From: Acidobacteria bacterium SCN 69-37
GTDB taxonomy: Bacteria > Acidobacteriota > Vicinamibacteria > Vicinamibacterales > SCN-69-37
Direction of reading: 5' to 3'
NCBI GenBank assembly: GCA_001724025.1
Contig: MEDJ01000002.1
Location: 62,001 to 126,000 of the forward strand
Length of the DNA: 64,000 bases
A program made the translations under genes and the position numbers. A model generated the notes under the pieces. The model ran no database searches and was not told the origin of the DNA. It was given only the letters and a program-made list of their open reading frames with translations. Numbering within the stretch: the first letter of the stretch is position 1; every line of letters begins with the position of its first letter. Below are positions 9,177 to 18,692 of this stretch, one piece after another.

Positions 9177-9182
9177 GTATAC
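9177..9182. promoter_or_regulatory. GTATAC palindrome, candidate GntR operator 2
   Basis: Second copy, in the context GGATGTATACAAG, closer to the TTGTATACAA type. It sits 22 bases before the esterase start codon at 9205, where binding would block transcription or initiation of that gene. Confidence 0.42.
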
Positions 9183-9204
9183 AAGTAGGTCGATTGGAGT
9201 CCGT

Positions 9205-10227
9205 ATGACCCGTACAACGAGTCTCTTCGTCGCCGGCCTGATCGCCGGGTTGGCGAGTCCGGCCGTGGCGCAGCAGCCTGCCGTGGCGCCAGGGGCCTAT
9301 CGCACGCTGCCGGCCGTGTCGCTCTACGGCGGACCTGCGCCGACGCCGGCCGACTGGCCGGGGCGTGTCCCGGGCCCCGTCGAGGAAGTGGCCACGCAGA
9401 ACGGCGGCGTGCTGTTCAACATCACCGAGCCGAGCTACACGGCGTTCATCCCCGACGCGGCCCGCAACACGCGGACGGCGGTGGTCATCGCCCCCGGCGG
9501 CGGGTTCCGCCAGTTGTCGATCGACAGCGAGGGCAATCGCGTGGCCGTGTGGCTGGCCGAGCGCGGGATTGCGTCCTTTGTCGTGAAGTACCGGCTGGTG
9601 CAGCAGACCGGGCCGAACTTCTCGATGATGGCGCGCATGCAGGACATGCCGATGAACGTGGCCGGTGCGCCAGCCGTGGAGGACACGCTGAAAACGCTCG
9701 CGCTCGTGCGCGAACGGGCGGACGAGTACGGCATCGATCCGGCGAAGGTGGTGGCGATTGGCTTCTCGGCCGGTGCCCACGCCGTGGCGATGGCGGCGCT
9801 CGCGACCGACGTCGCGGCGCGGCCGGATTTTGTGGCCCCGATCTATGGCGGTCCATTTGGCGGCATCCCGCCGATTCCCGCGGCTGACGCCGCCGACAAG
9901 CTGCCGCCGATCTTCCTCGCGATGGCGCAGGACGATCCGCTGGTCGGCGACGACGTGCGCGCGTTCTACGCGGAGCTGTTCGCGAAGGGCTATCGGCCGG
10001 AGACGCACCTCTACATGAGTGGCGGCCACGGCTTCGGCATGAACGAGCGTCGGCATACGAGCGATCACTTCATCGATCAGTTCTATGACTGGCTGCGCGT
10101 GCAGGGCCTGACGCAGAAGCCCGGCGATCCGGACATGCGGCCGGCTCCTGGGCGTGGCTTCGGCCCCGGCGGACCCGGTGGTCCCGCTGGCGGCCGTCGT
10201 GGCGGCGGCCCTGGGCGCGGGCAGTAG
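9205..10227 (+). CDS. Exported alpha/beta hydrolase (acetyl/carbohydrate esterase-like)
   Basis: Secreted esterase of 340 aa. The ATG at 9205 has GGAG six bases upstream and starts a clean signal peptide (MTRTTSLFVAGLIAGLASPAVAQQ). The fold shows an oxyanion loop APGGGF (96-101), the nucleophile elbow GFSAGA with Ser188, and Asp/His near AQDDP and SGGHGFGM, as in the exported xylan-acetyl or feruloyl esterase-like family. The last 30 residues are a low-complexity Gly/Pro/Arg tail unrelated to the fold. Divergent from the gntR operon and sharing its control region, it may cleave plant ester substrates feeding this catabolic block. A lipase or acetyl esterase role is equally possible. Confidence 0.8.
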   Translation: MTRTTSLFVAGLIAGLASPAVAQQPAVAPGAYRTLPAVSLYGGPAPTPADWPGRVPGPVEEVATQNGGVLFNITEPSYTAFIPDAARNTRTAVVIAPGGGFRQLSIDSEGNRVAVWLAERGIASFVVKYRLVQQTGPNFSMMARMQDMPMNVAGAPAVEDTLKTLALVRERADEYGIDPAKVVAIGFSAGAHAVAMAALATDVAARPDFVAPIYGGPFGGIPPIPAADAADKLPPIFLAMAQDDPLVGDDVRAFYAELFAKGYRPETHLYMSGGHGFGMNERRHTSDHFIDQFYDWLRVQGLTQKPGDPDMRPAPGRGFGPGGPGGPAGGRRGGGPGRGQ

Positions 10228-10318
10228 CGGACGGGCGGGCCGCACGGCCGCGGGCTGCTCGGCAAGAATCCTTCGAGCCCGGGCGGCCCGTCTTGTTGCT
10301 TGTACGCGTGCTGTGCGT

Positions 10319-10349
10319 CCGATTATCGGTCTTTATATCCGATATTCGG
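10319..10349. promoter_or_regulatory. Tandem CCGAT-N-ATCGG operators
   Basis: A perfect palindrome CCGATTATCGG (10319-10329) is followed exactly 20 bp later by CCGATATTCGG (10339-10349), one mismatch from perfect. The second ends two bases before a TTGACT -35 element. Two sites on the same helix face abutting a -35 box are typical of an activator or autoregulated repressor of the downstream pcaF operon. Confidence 0.55.
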
Positions 10350-10351
10350 TA

Positions 10352-10380
10352 TTGACTCGGCGCCGCCGGGTTCATACAGT
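10352..10380 (+). promoter_or_regulatory. Sigma-70-type promoter for the pca/pob operon
   Basis: TTGACT at 10352-10357, a 17-base spacer, then TACAGT at 10375-10380. The expected transcript starts near 10387 and leaves about 75 bases of leader before pcaF at 10464. The -10 is weak, which suits activation from the tandem operator just upstream. Confidence 0.5.
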
Positions 10381-10463
10381 GGCTCCGACCTCGACAACCG
10401 ACACGTCCGTCCGCGATCTGCGGGCCGCGGTCTCGCCGGGCACCGAGGGCCAGTGAGCGCCTT

Positions 10464-11669
10464 ATGAGTCAGCCTGCCTACATCTGCGACGGCATCCGTA
10501 CCCCGTTCGGCCGCTATGGCGGCGCGCTAGCCTCCGTCCGGGCCGACGAGCTGGCCGCCATCCCGATTCGTGCGCTCATCGAGCGGCAGCGGCACGTCGA
10601 CTGGGCGCGGCTCGACGACGTGGTGCTGGGTTGCGCGAACCAGGCGGGCGAAGACAACCGCAACGTCGCGCGGATGGCGCTGCTGCTCGCCGGCCTGCCC
10701 GCGAACGTGCCGGGCGTGACAGTCAATCGCCTGTGTGCGTCGAGCCTCGATGCCGTGGCTTCCGCAGCACGCGCCGTGATGACGGGCGAGGCGTCGCTCG
10801 TGGTGGCCGGTGGCGTCGAGAGCATGTCGCGCGCGCCCTTCGTCATGGGCAAGACGGAGGTGCCGTTCGGCCGGAACGTGCGGCTCGAGGACACGACGCT
10901 GGGGTGGCGCTTCGTCAACCCGGCGATGCAGCAGCGCTACGGTATCGACTCGATGGCGGAGACGGCAGAGAACGTGGCTGCCGAGTGCGGCGTGGCGCGC
11001 GACGATCAGGATGCGTTTGCCCTGCGCAGTCAGCAGCGCGCGGCCGCGGCGCAGCAGGCCGGGCGGCTGGCCGAGGAGATCGTGCCCGTACCCGTCACGC
11101 AGAAGAAGACGACGGCGACGGTGACCGACGACGAGCACCCGCGCCCCGACACGACGATCGAGGCGCTGGCGCGGCTGCGTCCCATCGTGCGCCAGGACGG
11201 CACGGTGACGGCGGGCAACGCGTCGGGCATCAACGACGGCGCTGCGGCGCTGCTCATCGCTTCCGAGACCGCCGTGCGCGAGCACGGCCTGACGCCGCGC
11301 GCGCGCGTGATCGGCGCGGCCGCCGCGGGCGTCGAGCCGCGCGTGATGGGTCTGGGGCCGGTACCGGCGACAGAGAAACTGCTGACGCGTCTCGGGCTGA
11401 CGGTGCGCGGGCTCGACGTGATCGAGTTGAACGAAGCGTTTGCGGCGCAGGCGCTCGCGGTCCTGCGCGCGCTCGGACTGCCCGATGACGCGCCGCACGT
11501 CAATCCGAACGGCGGCGCGATCGCGCTCGGCCACCCGCTCGGCGCGAGCGGCGCACGCCTCGTGATCGCGGCGGTCAACGAACTGGTTCGCGCGAAGAAG
11601 TCGCGGGCGCTCTGCACCATGTGCATCGGCGTCGGCCAGGGCCTGTCGCTGGTCATCGAACGCGTCTGA
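10464..11669 (+). CDS. pcaF: 3-oxoadipyl-CoA thiolase
   Basis: Thiolase of 401 aa that splits 3-oxoadipyl-CoA to succinyl-CoA and acetyl-CoA, the last step of the beta-ketoadipate pathway. The catalytic cysteine is Cys91 in NRLCASSLDAV; the other active-site motifs are NEAFAAQ, NPNGGAIALGHPLGASGAR (His) and CTMCIGVGQG (second Cys). The N-terminus (DGIRTPFGRYGGALASVRADELAA) matches PcaF-type thiolases closely. It is the first gene of a nine-gene plus-strand run with pobA and the other pca genes. It could also serve generic acetyl-CoA C-acyltransfer, but context makes the oxoadipyl role much more likely. Confidence 0.92.
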   Translation: MSQPAYICDGIRTPFGRYGGALASVRADELAAIPIRALIERQRHVDWARLDDVVLGCANQAGEDNRNVARMALLLAGLPANVPGVTVNRLCASSLDAVASAARAVMTGEASLVVAGGVESMSRAPFVMGKTEVPFGRNVRLEDTTLGWRFVNPAMQQRYGIDSMAETAENVAAECGVARDDQDAFALRSQQRAAAAQQAGRLAEEIVPVPVTQKKTTATVTDDEHPRPDTTIEALARLRPIVRQDGTVTAGNASGINDGAAALLIASETAVREHGLTPRARVIGAAAAGVEPRVMGLGPVPATEKLLTRLGLTVRGLDVIELNEAFAAQALAVLRALGLPDDAPHVNPNGGAIALGHPLGASGARLVIAAVNELVRAKKSRALCTMCIGVGQGLSLVIERV

Positions 11670-12875
<1,206 letters not shown>

Positions 12876-12905
12876 TCCGGGAAACGCGAATCGCGAGGAA
12901 CACCG

Positions 12906-14255
12906 ATGCAGCAGCAGGAGAATGCAGTCGATGTCGGGTCGCTGATTGATGCCGGCACGTGGACCGGCTACCAGCGGTGGCTCGTGCTCCTCGTGGCGAT
13001 GACCATCGTCTTCGACGGCATCGACAACCAGTTGCTCGGCATCGTCATTCCGACGGTGATGGCCGAATGGGACGTGCCGCGCAGTGCGTTCGCGCCCGTC
13101 GTCTCGTTCGGGTACGGCGGCATGATGGTGGGCGGACTCGTGGCCGGGTTCGTTGGCGATCGGATCGGCCGGCGCGCGGCGCTGCTCGGGAGCATGGCCG
13201 TCTTCGGCGTGCTGACGGTGGTCGCGGCCTTCGTGCACTCGACCGAGTCGCTGACCGTTTTGCGGTTTCTCGCGGGCATCGGCCTGGGTGGGGCCATGCC
13301 CAACGCCGCCGCCCTGGCGGCTGAGTACGTGCCGGCGCGCGTACGGCCAATCGCCGTCACCGCGACCATCGTCTGCGTGCCGCTCGGTGGGACGCTGGCG
13401 GGTCTCCTCGGCATCCAGGTCCTGCCCGCCATCGGCTGGCGTGCGCTGTTCATCATCGGTGGCATCGTGCCGCTGGTGGCGGCCGTGGCGCTGCGGTTCC
13501 TGCTGCCCGAATCGCCGCAGTTCCTCGTGCGTCGTCGGGATCGATGGCACGAACTCATTGCCGTCATGCGTCGCATGGGGCACACGCTGGCCCCGGGCAC
13601 CACGTTCGTCGATCCGGCCGTCGGGCGCGCGGTGTCGCAGGCGTCGTTCGGCACGCTGTTCTCGGCCGCGTTCCGGCGCGACACGCTCGCGCTCTGGGGA
13701 TCGTTCTTCTCGTGCCTGCTGGCCGTGTATCTCGGCTTCAGCTGGCTGACCACGCTGCTGAGCGGCGCGGGATTCGATCCGGCCACGGCCAACACCGGCA
13801 TCACGGCTTTCAACCTTGGCGGCGTCGTGGGCGCACTGCTCGGCGGCGTGGTGATCACGCGCCTGGGATCGCGTCTGGCAATGCTCACGATGACCGGCGT
13901 GGCGATCGGCGGGGCCACGGGGCTCGCGATGATGGAGATTTCGCCGGCGGCCTCGTTGTTCACCATCATGGCGATGCTGACGTTGACGGGCAGCATGATC
14001 AACGGCGTGCAGACGACCATGTATGCGCTGGCCGCGCACGTGTATCCGACGGCGATCCGGGCGCGCGGCGTGGGGACAGCCGTGGCCTTCGGCCGGATCG
14101 GCGCCTTCATGACCGGGTTCATCGGATCGTGGGCCGCGGACATGGGCGGAACTCAGGCGTTCTTCGGGGTCGTGGCGGCCATGATGGTGGTCACGTTCGT
14201 GTCCCTGGCCCTGGTGTCGCGGCACGTGCCGGCGACGAACCGGGTTGGTGAATGA
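12906..14255 (+). CDS. pcaK: Aromatic acid:H+ symporter, MFS (PcaK-like)
   Basis: Inner-membrane uptake protein of 449 aa with about twelve hydrophobic helices. It belongs to the AAHS family of the major facilitator superfamily: it has the early DGIDNQLLG motif (acidic residue in TM1), the loop 2-3 signature GDRIGRRAALLG and the central loop after LLPESPQFLVRR. The likely substrates are 4-hydroxybenzoate and protocatechuate, taken up with protons. It lies between pobA (30-base gap) and pcaI, whose start codon overlaps its stop as ATGA, so it is part of the pca operon. The substrate is assigned from operon context; the transport family itself is clear. Confidence 0.88.
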   Translation: MQQQENAVDVGSLIDAGTWTGYQRWLVLLVAMTIVFDGIDNQLLGIVIPTVMAEWDVPRSAFAPVVSFGYGGMMVGGLVAGFVGDRIGRRAALLGSMAVFGVLTVVAAFVHSTESLTVLRFLAGIGLGGAMPNAAALAAEYVPARVRPIAVTATIVCVPLGGTLAGLLGIQVLPAIGWRALFIIGGIVPLVAAVALRFLLPESPQFLVRRRDRWHELIAVMRRMGHTLAPGTTFVDPAVGRAVSQASFGTLFSAAFRRDTLALWGSFFSCLLAVYLGFSWLTTLLSGAGFDPATANTGITAFNLGGVVGALLGGVVITRLGSRLAMLTMTGVAIGGATGLAMMEISPAASLFTIMAMLTLTGSMINGVQTTMYALAAHVYPTAIRARGVGTAVAFGRIGAFMTGFIGSWAADMGGTQAFFGVVAAMMVVTFVSLALVSRHVPATNRVGE

Positions 14256-15076
14256 GTATGTTTCTCTCGTTGAAGGACGCCGTCGCACGGTTCGTGCGAT
14301 CCGGCGATCGCGTGGCCCTCGAAGGGTTCACGCACCTGATTCCGTTCGCGGCCGGTCACGAGATCATCAGGCAGCGGCTGACGGATCTGACACTGATCCG
14401 GATGACGCCGGATCTGCTCTACGACCAGATGATTGGCAGCGGCTGCGCGAAGAAGCTGATCTTCTCGTGGGGCGGCAATCCGGGCGTGGGGTCGCTGCAC
14501 CGGCTGCGCGAGGCGGTCGAGAAGCAGTGGCCTGCGCCGCTCGAGATCGAGGAACACAGCCATTCCGCGATGGCGCACGCGTACGCGGCCGGCGCCGCGG
14601 GCATGCCGGCGGCCTTCTTCCGCGGCTATCGTGGATCGGATCTCGCGAAGGTCAACCCCAACATCCGCTTCATCACGTGCCCGTTCACCGGCGAGTCGCT
14701 GGCCGCGGTCCCGGCGCTGCGGCCGGACGTCGGCATCGTGCACGCGCAGCAGGCGGACAGGGACGGCAACGTACGCGTGTCGGGCATCGTCGGCGTGCAG
14801 AAGGAAGTGGTGCTGGCCTCGGCGCGCGTGATCGTCACGGTCGAGGAAGTCGTGGACCGTGTGGCTGACGGCGGATCGAATGCGGTGGTGCTGCCGTCGT
14901 GGACGATCGACGCGATTGCCGTGGTGCCCGGCGGGGCACGGCCGTCGTATGCCCACGGGTACTACCAGCGGGACAACGCTTTCTACGTGGCGTGGGATGC
15001 GATTTCTCGCGATCGAGACGCGTTCAGGCAGTGGATCGACACCCACGTGCATGGCGTGGCGGCGGAGGTCCGATGA
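14252..15076 (+). CDS. pcaI: 3-oxoadipate CoA-transferase subunit A (CatI/PcaI type)
   Basis: Alpha subunit (274 aa) of the transferase that moves CoA from succinyl-CoA to 3-oxoadipate. It is of the larger glutaconate-CoA-transferase-like type (MSMFLSLKDAVARFVRSGDRVALEGFTHLIPFAAGHEII), not the shorter PcaI of Pseudomonas putida. Its ATG overlaps the pcaK stop (ATGA), and its own stop overlaps the next ATG, so translation of both subunits is coupled. The region KVNPNIRFITCPFTGESLAAVPALRPDVGIVHAQQAD is typical of the alpha subunit. Confidence 0.9.
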   Translation: MSMFLSLKDAVARFVRSGDRVALEGFTHLIPFAAGHEIIRQRLTDLTLIRMTPDLLYDQMIGSGCAKKLIFSWGGNPGVGSLHRLREAVEKQWPAPLEIEEHSHSAMAHAYAAGAAGMPAAFFRGYRGSDLAKVNPNIRFITCPFTGESLAAVPALRPDVGIVHAQQADRDGNVRVSGIVGVQKEVVLASARVIVTVEEVVDRVADGGSNAVVLPSWTIDAIAVVPGGARPSYAHGYYQRDNAFYVAWDAISRDRDAFRQWIDTHVHGVAAEVR

Positions 15077-15879
15077 GTACCACGACGAATGATGTGACGT
15101 ACACCGCCACCGAAATGATGACCGTGGCCGCGGCCCGGGCGTTGACGAACGACGACGTCTGCTTCGTGGGTATCGGACTGCCGTCGGCGGCCTGCAATCT
15201 GGCACGCCTGACCCACGCACCCAGACTGAAGCTGCTCTATGAATCGGGCACGCTCGAGACGAAGCCGCAGGTCCTGCCGCTGTCGATCGGCGACGGCGAG
15301 TTGTGCGAGACCGCGCTGACAACGGTCTCCGTGCCCGAGATGTTCCAGTACTGGCTGCAGGGCGAGCGGATCACCATCGGCTTTCTGGGTGGCGCGCAGG
15401 TCGACCGCTTCGGGAACCTCAACAGCACGGTCATCGGTGATTACGCGGCACCGAAGGTCAGGCTGCCCGGCAGCGGGGGCGCGACGGAAATCGCCACGGG
15501 GTGTCAGCGCATCTACATCGTGATGCGGCACAACCCGCGCGCATTCGTCGAGAGGCTCAGCTTCCAGACGTCGCTCGGTCACGGGCCGACGGGGCGCGAA
15601 CGCCGCGCGCTCAGCGTGCACACGGAGGGGCCCGCGCTGCTCGTGACGGATCTCTGCGTGATGAAGCCTGATGCCGAGACGAACGAGTTCTGCGTGGTGA
15701 GCATCCATCCCGGTGTGACGCGCGAACAGGTGGTCGCGGCGACCGGGTGGCCCGTGAGATTCGCCGCGGCCGTGACCGTGACGCCCGCACCGAACACCGC
15801 CGAACTCGAGGCGCTGCGTGATCTCAATGCCCGCACAGCGAAGGCGCACGGGTCTTCGAGCGGGGCCGCGGATCTTTGA
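15073..15879 (+). CDS. pcaJ: 3-oxoadipate CoA-transferase subunit B (CatJ/PcaJ type)
   Basis: Beta subunit (268 aa) of 3-oxoadipate CoA-transferase. The start ATG at 15073 overlaps the pcaI stop and has GGCGGAGG just upstream. In this family the CoA-accepting glutamate sits in the beta subunit; candidates are the ESGTLE motif near residue 56 and the GDGELCE segment. The PGSGGATEIATGCQRIYIVM stretch is characteristic. After its stop comes a 120-base gap that contains one copy of the GGGGCTTCAGCCCC palindrome before pcaH. Confidence 0.9.
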   Translation: MSTTTNDVTYTATEMMTVAAARALTNDDVCFVGIGLPSAACNLARLTHAPRLKLLYESGTLETKPQVLPLSIGDGELCETALTTVSVPEMFQYWLQGERITIGFLGGAQVDRFGNLNSTVIGDYAAPKVRLPGSGGATEIATGCQRIYIVMRHNPRAFVERLSFQTSLGHGPTGRERRALSVHTEGPALLVTDLCVMKPDAETNEFCVVSIHPGVTREQVVAATGWPVRFAAAVTVTPAPNTAELEALRDLNARTAKAHGSSSGAADL

Positions 15880-15929
15880 CGCCCGAATCAGCGATCAGGA
15901 GATCAGTCGGCGCCCTGGGGCCGGCGATC

Positions 15930-15955
15930 GGAGCCCTGGGGCTTCAGCCCCAGGG
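15930..15955. repeat. GGGGCTTCAGCCCC palindrome, copy 1
   Basis: Arms CCCTGGGGCT and AGCCCCAGGG around TC, preceded by GGAG. It lies in the pcaJ-pcaH gap inside an operon, so full termination here would be unexpected. Confidence 0.85.
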
Positions 15956-15999
15956 ACAGACACGTTCCGGATCCTCGAGGAAAACGACGCGAGACGACC

Positions 16000-16704
16000 A
16001 TGACAGACAGAAAGCCAGACGTGCTGAAGAGCCAGCCCCCGCTGCTGTATCCGCCCTACGCGTCGACGAGGCTCCGGGCACCTCAGCAGCCGTTGATTCA
16101 GCTGCCGGCCCGCTACTCGGATCTCACGCAGCCGGTTTACGGTCACCTGCCGCTGCGGCCGAGCGACAGCGATCTGACGCGCCAGTGCCCGGGCGGTGAG
16201 CCGCAGGGCGAGCGCATCATCGTCACCGGGCGTGTCGTCGACGAAGACGGCCGGCCGCAGCCGAATGTGCTGATCGAGGTCTGGCAGGCCAACGCGGCCG
16301 GGCGATATCGGCACGTCGTCGACACGCACCCGGCGCCGATCGATCCGTACTTCCTCGGGGCCGGTCGCGCGGAGACCGACAGCGACGGTCGCTATCGGTT
16401 CACGACGATCAAACCTGGCGCCTACCCGTGGCGGAACCATCCGAACGCGTGGCGGCCGGCGCACATCCATTTCTCAATCTTCGGCCGGTCGTTCCAGACG
16501 CGACTCGTCACGCAGATGTACTTCCCCGGCGATCCGCTCCAGCCGTTCGATCCGATGCTGCTCTCGCTGCCGTCGGATCGCGCCCGCGAGCGGCTGATCT
16601 CGAAGTTCGACCTGGACATCACGCAGCCGGAGTGGGCGCTCGGCTACGTGTTCGACATCGTGCTGCGTGGCGACAACGCCACGCCCTGGGAGGAACGCGC
16701 GTGA
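16000..16704 (+). CDS. pcaH: Protocatechuate 3,4-dioxygenase, beta subunit
   Basis: Fe(III)-bearing subunit (234 aa) of the intradiol dioxygenase that opens protocatechuate to 3-carboxy-cis,cis-muconate. Iron ligands expected for the family are visible: tyrosines in IDPYFLG and GAYPWRNHPN and the histidine pair in RPAHIHFS. The N-terminal LYPPYASTRLRAPQQPLIQLP and the beta-sandwich core GRVVDEDGRPQPNVLIEVWQANAAGRY are typical of PcaH. The gene overlaps pcaG by a GTGA start/stop. It is the first gene after the only sizeable gap in the pca run. Confidence 0.95.
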   Translation: MTDRKPDVLKSQPPLLYPPYASTRLRAPQQPLIQLPARYSDLTQPVYGHLPLRPSDSDLTRQCPGGEPQGERIIVTGRVVDEDGRPQPNVLIEVWQANAAGRYRHVVDTHPAPIDPYFLGAGRAETDSDGRYRFTTIKPGAYPWRNHPNAWRPAHIHFSIFGRSFQTRLVTQMYFPGDPLQPFDPMLLSLPSDRARERLISKFDLDITQPEWALGYVFDIVLRGDNATPWEERA

Positions 16705-17279
16705 GCGGGCAGAACGAATCCCCGGTGGCGAGTGGCTCGCAGACGGTCGGGCCGTACCTGCACATTGGCCTCGATACCGAGCCGCGTCATGGCGTCATGG
16801 TCGGACCGCACACGGCCGGCGAGCGGATGCGCCTGCGCCTGTGCGTGCTCGATGGTGCGGGTCAGCCGGTGCCCGATGCGCTCGTCGAGCTGTGGCAGGC
16901 CGACGCGAGCGGCCGATACGTGGAGACGGCCGATCATCCCAATCCCGATCCGGGCGAGGCATTTCGCGGGTGGGGCCGCCGCGCGACCAACCGCGACGGG
17001 TGGACCCTGTTCGAGACGATTCGTCCCGCGCCGACGACGAGCGCTGACGGCCGGACGCAGGCGTCACACATCAACGTGTGCCTGTTCGCGCGCGGCATGC
17101 TGCGGCACATCTTCACGCGCGTCTATTTCGCGGGCGACCCGATGCTGGCGACGGATCCGGTCCTGGCGCTGGTGCCCGAGGCCCGTCGCGGCACGCTCAT
17201 CGCGGATCGTGTCGACGATATGTGGACCCTGACGATTCGTATTCAAGGCGACGGCGAGACGGTGTTTTTCGATCTGTGA
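16701..17279 (+). CDS. pcaG: Protocatechuate 3,4-dioxygenase, alpha subunit
   Basis: Partner subunit (192 aa) of PcaH; it forms the heteromeric dioxygenase but carries no iron. It begins at the GTG overlapping the pcaH stop; the longer frame upstream only shadows pcaH. Family features are SQTVGPYLHIGLD near the N-terminus, VPDALVELWQADASGRYVE, SHINVCLFARGMLRHIFTRVYF (where the beta subunit has its His ligands) and IQGDGETVFFDL at the end. Translational coupling should keep the two subunits equimolar. Confidence 0.94.
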   Translation: MSGQNESPVASGSQTVGPYLHIGLDTEPRHGVMVGPHTAGERMRLRLCVLDGAGQPVPDALVELWQADASGRYVETADHPNPDPGEAFRGWGRRATNRDGWTLFETIRPAPTTSADGRTQASHINVCLFARGMLRHIFTRVYFAGDPMLATDPVLALVPEARRGTLIADRVDDMWTLTIRIQGDGETVFFDL

Positions 17280-17338
17280 CCGGCGGCGTGGGCCGACACG
17301 AGGTTGGCCTCTACGCGCGCCCGCATACAATCCCCATC

Positions 17339-18691
17339 ATGCCTTCACCGCTCACGCACACCCTCGTGACGACCGACGCGGTCGGTCGTGCGTTCGCGGA
17401 CGAGGCGCTGTTCTCGGCCATGTGCCGCTTCGAGATCGCCCTCGCGCGGGCCGAGGCGGTGGCGGGTGTGATTCCCGACGCGGCGGCCACGGCCATCGCC
17501 GACGTCGTGCGGACCGCCGCGATCGATGACGCCGTTGCCCTGCGCGTCAGCCTGCGCGCGAACGCCACGCTGTCGATTGCTGTCGTGCAGGCGTTGAGCG
17601 CCCGCGTGGCGCAGGCGCATCCCGAGGCCGCCCGATACGTGCACTGGGGTGCAACGAGTCAGGACGTCTTCGATACGGCCCTCATGCTCTGTCTGCGCGA
17701 CGCGTGGATCGCGATCGAGGCCGATCATCTGCGGCTGATGGCCGCGCTCGACGCGCTGGCCGTGCGGCACGCGCGTACGGTGATGCTCGGCCGCACGCTG
17801 CTGCAGCCGGCCGTGCCGACGACGTTCGGGCTGAAGGCCGCAGGCTGGCTCGGGACCCTCGCGCGCAGCTGGCGCGCCTGGGCGTCGACGTTCGATCGCA
17901 CGCAGGTCGTGCAGTTCGGCGGCGCCGCGGGGACGCTGTCCGCCCTCGGCACGCATGGCCCGGCCGTGGAGCAGGCCCTGGCCGAGGACCTGGGGCTCGA
18001 GATCCCCGACGCGCCGTGGCACGCGCATCGCGATCGCCTGGCAGCGTTCGTGGCCGCCGCCGGCGTCTACGTCGGAGCGCTCGGCAAACTGGCCGGCGAC
18101 GTCGCACTGCTGATGCAGCCGGAGATCGGCGAGGCGTTCGAGGCGGGCGGCGGATCGTCCACGATGCCGCACAAACGCAATCCCTCGCGCTGCGCCGTCG
18201 TTGTGGCGTGCGCGCACCGCGTGCCCGGCCTCGTGGCCACGATGCTCGGTGCCATGGTGCAGGAACACGAGCGCGCCGTGGGCGGATGGCACGTCGAGGC
18301 GGCCACGCTCGTCGATACCGTGCAGGCGTCGGCCTCGGCGGCCGCGTCGATGGCCGACGTTCTCGAGTCGCTCACGATCGACGATGTGCGGATGCGCGCG
18401 AACATCGAGGCCACGCGCGGCACCATTTTCGCGGAACGATTGGTGATGCGGCTGGCGCCCGACCTGGGACGACAGGAGGCGGCGGCGCTCGTGAAGACCG
18501 CCCTCGAGGCGGCGGCTGCGTCGGGGCGATCGCTGGCCGACGCGGCAGCTGATCTGCCCGCGCTGGCCGATCGACTGACGGCCGATGAACGGGCGACGCT
18601 GTTCGAGGCCGACACCTATCTGGGATCCGCCGAGACGTTCCGCGCGCGCCTGCTGGCTGCGGCGGCCGCGCCCGGATCGCGAAGGCACTGA
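17339..18691 (+). CDS. pcaB: 3-carboxy-cis,cis-muconate cycloisomerase
   Basis: Fumarase/aspartase-superfamily enzyme of 450 aa that lactonises 3-carboxymuconate to 4-carboxymuconolactone. The superfamily signature is GGSSTMPHKRNPSRCAVV, and the other conserved regions are VHWGATSQDVFDTA and TLLQPAVPTTFGLKAAGWL, typical of bacterial PcaB. The ATG at 17339 is selected because the family N-terminus (LVTTDAVGRAFADEALFSAMCRFE) begins right after it; upstream codons shadow pcaG. It starts 59 bases after pcaG and ends 1 base before pcaL. Confidence 0.93.
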   Translation: MPSPLTHTLVTTDAVGRAFADEALFSAMCRFEIALARAEAVAGVIPDAAATAIADVVRTAAIDDAVALRVSLRANATLSIAVVQALSARVAQAHPEAARYVHWGATSQDVFDTALMLCLRDAWIAIEADHLRLMAALDALAVRHARTVMLGRTLLQPAVPTTFGLKAAGWLGTLARSWRAWASTFDRTQVVQFGGAAGTLSALGTHGPAVEQALAEDLGLEIPDAPWHAHRDRLAAFVAAAGVYVGALGKLAGDVALLMQPEIGEAFEAGGGSSTMPHKRNPSRCAVVVACAHRVPGLVATMLGAMVQEHERAVGGWHVEAATLVDTVQASASAAASMADVLESLTIDDVRMRANIEATRGTIFAERLVMRLAPDLGRQEAAALVKTALEAAAASGRSLADAAADLPALADRLTADERATLFEADTYLGSAETFRARLLAAAAAPGSRRH

Positions 18692-18692
18692 G

